A stretch of DNA of 64,000 nucleotides from Anaerocolumna sp. (GTDB lineage: Bacteria > Bacillota > Clostridia > Lachnospirales > Lachnospiraceae): the NCBI GenBank assembly GCA_029256725.1, contig JAQSXJ010000007.1, positions 47,519 to 111,518 of the forward strand, given 5' to 3'. Of the stretch, positions 61,135 through 64,000 are shown piece by piece. Position 1 is the first letter of the stretch; each line of letters opens with the position of its first letter. The notes below the pieces were generated by a model. The model searched no databases. It was not told the origin of the DNA and saw nothing but the letters and a program-made list of their open reading frames with translations. Position numbers and translations under genes: made by a program.

Positions 61135-62841
61135 AAAGCTATCTTAGCCTTATTACGATTTCCGCCAAAGTACATAAACGGCAGAACCGCATGACACTTA
61201 TATGTATCATCTTTGCTGTATTTTTGGTTACGGCTGTTTTTAGTATGGCAGATATGGGAGTTAGAATGGAGAAGACAAGATTACTTAACAAACATGGTAG
61301 TCTGGCACTTAAAGGATTTAGCAGTCGCCCAAAGGACAAAATTTTTTGGAATGATGCGCTGTATCGGAATGAGCAAACAGCAGATTATTCGTTTTGTTAG
61401 ACTGGAAGCTCTTAACTGGTGTAAAACTGCGGTTCCGGTAGGAGTCATACTTGGGATTGTAATTACATGGATGTTATGTGCTTCGTTACGGTTTCTTGTC
61501 GGCGGGGAGTTCTCTGATATGACTCTTTTGGGTGTCAGCCCAATCGGAATCATCAGCGGAATAGTTGTCGGAGTTGTTTCTGTGCTCATTGCTGCCAGGT
61601 CTCCGGCAAAACGAGCCGCAAAGGTATCACCTGTAACGGCGGTGTCGGGCAATTCGAATAATACAAAAACTGTAAACCATGTGATGAATCCACGTTTTTG
61701 CAAAGTAGAAACTGTACTTGGTATCCGTCATGCAGTATCGGCAAAGAAAAACCTGATACTTATGACAAGCTCCTTTGCACTTAGTATTATCCTTTTCTTA
61801 AGTTTTTCAGTTTTAATAGAGTTCGTCGGTTTCCTTATACCCCAGTCGTCAAATACTTCTGACATCGATATTTCAAGTAATGACAGTTCGAATTCGATAG
61901 ACAGTAAGCTGCTCGAAAAAATCAATGGTATGTCAGGTGTAAAACGTGTTTTTGGTCGTAGGAATTGTCTTGATGTTCCGGCAGTAATAAATAAAGATAA
62001 TCAACTGTCGAGCACGATTGATATGGTTTCCTATGGCGAATATGATTTAGACTGTCTCATAAAAGATAAGCAGCTTAGAAAAGGCAGTGATATTTCAAAA
62101 GTGTATGGGGACAGTAATTATGTACTTACAATCTGGGCAAAGGATAGTCCCTTAGATATAGGCGATAAGATAATAGTGGGTAATGAAGAACTTGAAATTG
62201 CAGGGATGCTGAAATACGACCCTTTCAGCAGTGATGGCATTTCAAAGGGAGATATAACGCTCATTACTTCTTTAGAAACCTTTACACGTCTTACTGGTAT
62301 TGCTGACTATTCGCTTATTTTGATACAGACAATGAAAGGAGCAACGAACGAGGACGTGGCAGCGATTCACAATATATTAGATGACAATTCAGTGTTTCAT
62401 GACAGACGAGACCAACGAACTACCAGTACCTATATTGCTTTTCTGTTGTTTATATATGGATTTTTAGCAATCATTACTTTGGTAACGGTATTAAATATTA
62501 TGAACAGTATTTCCATGAGTGTATCTGCAAGGATAAAGCAATACGGAGCAATGCGCGCAGTTGGTATGGACGAACACCAGCTTACCAAAATGATAGCTGC
62601 CGAAGCAGGTACCTATGCGTTATCTGGTTGTATTACTGGTTGTGTAGTTGGTCTGGCGATTAGTAAACTTTTATATGATACTCTTATTACTACTCATTTT
62701 AGCTACGCTACTTGGAGTGTACCTGTTGTTCCTCTGGTGATAATTCTACTGTTTATTTTAGTTGCTGCCATCGTTGCAGTCTATTCTCCATCAAAAAGGA
62801 TTCGAAATATATCTGTAAAAGAAACACTGAATGAGTTATAA
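61131..62841 (+). pseudogene. FtsX-type ABC permease split by an out-of-frame internal deletion
   Basis: Intact N-terminus [30 protein letters not shown]... in one frame (to about 61320) then AVAQRTKFFGMMRCIGMSKQQIIRFVRLEALNWC... in another, through to ...SVKETLNEL*. Confidence 0.75.
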
Positions 62842-63060
62842 ACACCCGTGCATACCGCAAGCTTGCTTGCGGTACTGCCTAAATAAAAAGTGTGAAATGT
62901 CCTTTATTTCACACAACACCCGTGCATACCGCAAGCTTGCTTGCGATACTGCCTAAATAAAAAGTGTGAAATGTCCTTTATTTCACACAACACCCGTGCA
63001 TACCGCAAGCTTGCTTGCGGTACTGCCTAAATAAAAAGTGTGAAATGTCCTTTATTTCAC
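62841..63060 (+). repeat. Three near-identical 74-bp tandem units, each with two hairpins
   Basis: aacacccgtgcataccgcaagcttgcttgcggtactgcctaaataaaaagtgtgaaatgtcctttatttcacac starting 62841, 62915, 62989. Confidence 0.95.
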
Positions 63061-63156
63061 ATTTCTTTCACATGATGAACATGCAAATCCTGTATCCTGT
63101 CTTTATAAATAATCAAATTATTGATATTAAAAGAAAGGGAATGAGGTATTGGTTGA

Positions 63157-63315
63157 ATGAAAAAGAGACGATTGGCACTTGTACTATTCCTTGTAATAGC
63201 TGTGACAGTTACCGGTTGTACAAAAGGGAAAAAGGAGCAGCAGTCTTTGGACAGCTCCCAAACTGAAACAGACAGTAACCAGACTGAGGAAATGTTAAAG
63301 TATAGTAGTAATTAA
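63157..63315 (+). CDS. small lipoprotein, 52 aa
   Basis: MKKRRLALVLFLVIAVTVTGCTKGKKEQQSLDSSQTETDSNQTEEMLKYSSN*; signal peptide with VTGC lipobox; missed by ORF track because of length. Confidence 0.7.
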   Translation: MKKRRLALVLFLVIAVTVTGCTKGKKEQQSLDSSQTETDSNQTEEMLKYSSN

Positions 63316-63934
63316 TTTTTGAGAATTAAAATCCTAACCTTAGGTCAGCGGTTTACTTGCTGTATAAGATTAGGATTTTTCTTGTGTATATTACTTAAAT
63401 AGTCGGTGTTTACCCTGGATTCTTCTTGTTTATCCCAAATCTTTATTGAGTATTCCTGCCAAACAGAAGGCTCCTTTACCTTAAATAAATCCGAAATCTA
63501 AGATAAACTTCTCCCGGAGCAGATTGATAGCAAATATTTCTTCCGATTAGGAAAGAAGCTGTATATTTAGTTAAAAAAGATTTGGCAGAATATAGGATTA
63601 CTTCTAGCCAAAAACACTTAAATAAAAACGTTTTCAAATAAAATAGAGCAGAATATAAGAACATGTATTCTTGAAATGATATAGTATATCAAAATATTAT
63701 TTTGATACTCGACAAAAGTTATAAAAATAATTCGTTAAATATTAATAATATATACATATAATACAAGTAAAATCCAAGAAAATAAAAATAAAAATGTTTT
63801 TATATTGCCATCCTACAAAATCCATACTATAATCAATTTAGAAGCAAGGTATCATAAGTATCTCAAAGGGATTGTCAAATAAAGAAATGCAGATTTTTAT
63901 GAAGGAACATCCCGGGAAAGGAAAGGATTTATAC

Positions 63935-64000
63935 ATGAAGAATTATTACCTGGACGGAAAGGCTTATGTGCTGGAAGACTATCACAGACTGCCGCCTTTC
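63935..64000 (+). CDS. start of a CDS truncated by window end, possibly a GH94-type phosphorylase
   Basis: RBS ggaaagg then MKNYYLDGKAYVLEDYHRLPPF...; family call is tentative. Confidence 0.4.
   Translation, partial: MKNYYLDGKAYVLEDYHRLPPF

Noticed and set aside
62841-63060. 74-bp repeats considered as CRISPR or part of a coding region
   Set aside because: Contiguous identical units with no spacers; starts at a stop codon and frame is not preserved (74 is not a multiple of 3).
63015-63266. 83-aa ORF in the track
   Set aside because: Begins inside the repeat unit and overlaps the better-supported lipoprotein ORF at 63157-63315 in another frame.

Overview
The window is a 64 kb chromosomal segment from a low-GC Firmicute, most likely a Lachnospiraceae/Clostridiales relative (inferred from gene families and codon usage, not proven). 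The best-supported blocks are: (i) a type II fatty-acid synthesis/acetyl-CoA carboxylase cluster (acpP-fabK-fabD-fabG-fabF-accB-fabZ-accC-accD-accA, about 24.6-33.3 kb) preceded by a sigma-70-like factor; (ii) a beta-galactan utilisation locus (GH2, AraC, LacI, LplABC-type ABC importer, GH53, two GH35; about 33.5-48.7 kb); (iii) an oxidative-stress block (rubredoxin, rubrerythrin, desulfoferrodoxin, Crp/Fnr, thioredoxin-like protein, FprA flavoprotein; about 54-58.2 kb); (iv) two ABC/FtsX permease modules, one with an adjacent two-component system. No rRNA, tRNA or CRISPR array was recognised. The less ordinary material is mostly non-coding or decayed. There are two sets of triplicated units with two hairpins each, both next to FtsX-type permease genes. 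A leader upstream of a SEC-C gene has two 5' arms competing for one 3' arm. A purine-rich minisatellite lies upstream of a DUF4015-like gene. A dispersed inverted-repeat element has copies at about 49.6 and 56.3 kb, and a MITE-like element supplies the fprA stop codon. A chimeric deletion-duplication scar sits at 48.7 kb. Several genes have lost catalytic parts: an S8 peptidase without His and Ser motifs, a MutS-like gene without its ATPase core, and an FtsX permease with an out-of-frame internal deletion. All calls come from reading the sequence and supplied ORFs; no database search was run.
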